From the NCBI GenBank assembly GCA_007116295.1, contig SKIS01000051.1, forward strand, positions 1-7,483: a stretch of DNA of 7,483 nucleotides, given 5' to 3'. The DNA is from Candidatus Woesearchaeota archaeon (GTDB lineage: Archaea > Nanobdellota > Nanobdellia > Woesearchaeales > 21-14-0-10-32-9). Numbering within the stretch: position 1 is the stretch's first letter; the number at the start of each line of letters is the position of its first letter. Under the pieces are notes generated by a model that searched no databases, was not told the DNA's origin, and worked only from the letters and a program-made list of their open reading frames with translations. Below, piece after piece: positions 6,111-7,483 of this stretch. A program made the position numbers and the translations under genes.

Positions 6111-6116
6111 ACTAAT

Positions 6117-7274
6117 ATGGGATCAAAAAATAATAGACAAGCATATTTCAACACACTTACAAGAGTAAGCAAAAAAGTAGATGATGTACTAAGAGAATTT
6201 TGGAAAAACGATAAATATGGAGAAGCCAAGCTAATAATGTATGAGCCATTTCTTAAAAAGAAATGGGGAGCACAAAAACTTAGACCAATACTTACATGGC
6301 TTAGCTACTGTGCTTTAACAGATACACATCCAAACGAAGATATTCCTAAAGACATAGCAAAACTTGCAGCAGCAACAGATTTAGAACTATATGCTGAGTA
6401 CACTGCTAATTGGAATTTTGATAATAAAGGAGAAGTAAGAACAAACCCGTTAAACAGGCAAAAGGCCGCAGTAGCGTCAAAAAGCTTTTTAGAAGATGCT
6501 GTAAGAATGGTCAGCCAAGTTGATGAAAAGTATGTGCCAATAATTCTTGACACTAGCTCAGAAGTAACTAACAGTTGGGCTAAAGAACTAGAATTAAACA
6601 TGTCAAATCCTGAATGGGAAACTATGCCCTTGCAAAGATACATGAAAGCATACATAGAAGATTTTTGCATTCCAGGAATAGGAAAAACACTTTCTCCAGC
6701 ATCCGATTTAACTGCACTATATACAGATAAGACAAATACAACACAAGCCAGACAATTACATAATGCGCTTCTAAATTATGGCGTAGAACTAGAAATACTA
6801 AACGATTTAGGAGATTTCTGTATGGAAGAAGTAAGTAATGATAAAAGAGCAAGCGATCAATTCTCCGATGTAAAAAACGGTGTTTTAACACCGCCTATAT
6901 GGTTGATGTATAACACGGCCAACGAGCAACAAAGAGAAATAATACGTAACTGCGTAAGACCTGATGAGCTAACAAAACAAGAAGAAAAAGAGTTAGTCAA
7001 TATACTCTTTGAAACAGGAACATATAACACAGTGTCTAAAGGACTAAAAAGTGCTGGGAGAAAATTGCAAAAAGAAATTAAAAGAATAGGTTTTGAAAAC
7101 GAAGCAGCAAAACAATTACGACTCGCAGCATCAGTTTTCGAATCAAGTAAAATATATCACATATTAAAAAAAAGTTACAAAGCAGCATCAGGACAGAACA
7201 CCAGCAGTACAGAAAATAACAAGCATCATGATGAATACATGCAAATAATTAGAGGTAGATATAGTGGTGCTTAA
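6117..7274 (+). CDS. Degenerate trans-isoprenyl-diphosphate-synthase-like protein
   Basis: A 385-residue protein with the layout of the all-alpha polyprenyl synthetase family, which normally condenses isopentenyl diphosphate into longer prenyl chains for membrane lipids. 'GAQKLRP' (51-57) stands where GGKRLRP is expected, with the IPP-binding lysine replaced by Gln. The first aspartate-rich motif DDxxD reads NWNFD (98-102), keeping only D102; R108 remains downstream. The second motif is N229-D-L-G-D233, close to the accepted NDxxD form. 'SDVKNGVLTPP' (250-260) matches SDLREGKxTLP, and the C-terminal helices (292-345) match the family's 'ekGai...A...a.kal..l...L..la.f' pattern. The protein is longer than the usual 300-350 residues, with a polar tail from about 357. 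Loss of most FARM acidic residues suggests a pseudoenzyme or regulatory subunit; I infer this by eye alignment only. Codon use is A-ending. Confidence 0.7.
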   Translation: MGSKNNRQAYFNTLTRVSKKVDDVLREFWKNDKYGEAKLIMYEPFLKKKWGAQKLRPILTWLSYCALTDTHPNEDIPKDIAKLAAATDLELYAEYTANWNFDNKGEVRTNPLNRQKAAVASKSFLEDAVRMVSQVDEKYVPIILDTSSEVTNSWAKELELNMSNPEWETMPLQRYMKAYIEDFCIPGIGKTLSPASDLTALYTDKTNTTQARQLHNALLNYGVELEILNDLGDFCMEEVSNDKRASDQFSDVKNGVLTPPIWLMYNTANEQQREIIRNCVRPDELTKQEEKELVNILFETGTYNTVSKGLKSAGRKLQKEIKRIGFENEAAKQLRLAASVFESSKIYHILKKSYKAASGQNTSSTENNKHHDEYMQIIRGRYSGA

Positions 7275-7286
7275 GTTCGGAATATA

Positions 7287-7483
7287 TCAAAATAAATTGA
7301 ATATTTCAATGAAATGTTTAAAATTAACTTCGTGTTCATTAAAAGTTTCTTTTTCAAAAACGTTTTCGTTGTAAACTATTATTTCTTTTGGAGAGTATTT
7401 ATCTAAAAAAGAATACATTCCTCTTTCAATCTTGGGCTTTGATAAGTTAGATTTGACTTCTATTGCAACCTCATCAACTAAAA
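7287..7483 (-). CDS. C-terminus of an archaeal AAA ATPase with DUF4143/DUF234-like tail, cut by window edge
   Basis: The last 64 residues of a protein that begins beyond the right edge. 'DEVAIEVKSNLSKPKIERG' followed by 'YSFLDKYSPKEIIVYNE' is the pattern of the PD-(D/E)xK nuclease-like C-terminal domain found in archaeal ATPases of the DUF4143/DUF234 group ('EvDFv...iEVKy.......glksFlekYkpkkaivvt'). E4 and E8-V-K10 of the visible part would be the nuclease-like residues. The ATPase domain lies outside the window, so the call rests on a short segment. The gene converges on the prenyl-synthase-like gene with 12 bases between the stops. Confidence 0.55.
   Translation of the reverse strand, partial: LVDEVAIEVKSNLSKPKIERGMYSFLDKYSPKEIIVYNENVFEKETFNEHEVNFKHFIEIFNLF

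Noticed and set aside
6005..6229. Open minus-strand frame across the regulator/prenyl-synthase intergenic region
   Set aside because: It overlaps both flanking genes and the promoter elements, has no family resemblance, and its product is hydrophobic in the way AT-rich antisense frames often are.
6305..6891. Two open minus-strand frames within the prenyl-synthase-like gene
   Set aside because: They oppose a gene with a clear family pattern, TATA element and SD site, and their products are Ser/Leu-rich with no recognisable motif.
7296..7310. Short palindrome ATTGAA-TAT-TTCAAT near the end of the ATPase-like gene
   Set aside because: It lies within codons of the C-terminus and is all but free of G/C, so chance is likely in this AT-rich sequence.
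1..7483. tRNA genes, CRISPR repeats, insertion-sequence ends
   Set aside because: Reading both strands for T-arm-like GTTCRANNC with a cloverleaf partner, for regularly spaced repeats and for transposase motifs gave nothing convincing.

Overview
The window looks like a piece of a small, AT-rich archaeal genome, most likely a DPANN archaeon of the Woesearchaeota/Pacearchaeota kind. The grounds are archaeal TATA boxes placed about 22-26 bases before start codons (leaderless transcripts), a tyrosyl-tRNA synthetase of the archaeal/eukaryotic type, a bacterio-opsin-activator-type helix-turn-helix (HTH) regulator, an archaeal PRC-barrel protein, a cysteine desulfurase with the archaeal-style 'ACxxLKP...CGGRSxH' N-terminus, and a two-helix membrane-tethered thioredoxin-fold protein of a kind I associate with these lineages. 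The lineage is an inference from protein style, not from a marker search.

Left part (1-3462). On the minus strand a membrane-anchored DsbA-like oxidoreductase (302-1258) overlaps by 14 bases the start of a cysteine desulfurase that runs off the left edge (1-315), so the two are probably translated together. Only 3 bases separate the oxidoreductase start codon from that of a divergent Ski2/Mtr4-like RNA helicase (1262-3202). The helicase ends tail-to-tail with, and overlaps by 4 bases, a small PRC-barrel gene (3199-3462, minus). A hairpin at the junction may act as a terminator.

Middle (3520-5310). Tyrosyl-tRNA synthetase (minus, start 4533) has its own near-perfect TATA box. Upstream of it lie two gene remnants pointing away from each other, both without their 5' ends: an unrecognised minus-strand frame (4620-5174, no start codon for its first 94 codons) and the last ~60 codons of what looks like a TrmB-type regulator (5128-5310, plus). 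This resembles the scar of a deletion that removed the shared promoter region and N-termini of two divergent genes.

Right part (5326-7483). A HTH_10 regulator (5356-6024) is followed by a degenerate trans-prenyl-diphosphate-synthase-like protein (6117-7274) that keeps the fold's second half but has lost most catalytic aspartates and lysines, so it may be a pseudoenzyme. The gap between them contains an 18-base near-palindrome, a TATA element, an 8-base perfect inverted repeat and a clear Shine-Dalgarno. A 12-base element matching one side of the near-palindrome lies just after the regulator's own TATA box. This suggests, but does not prove, that the regulator controls itself and the neighbouring gene. 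The window ends in the C-terminus of a minus-strand gene (7287-7483) resembling the nuclease-like tail of archaeal AAA ATPases. I see no tRNA, rRNA, CRISPR array or insertion sequence.
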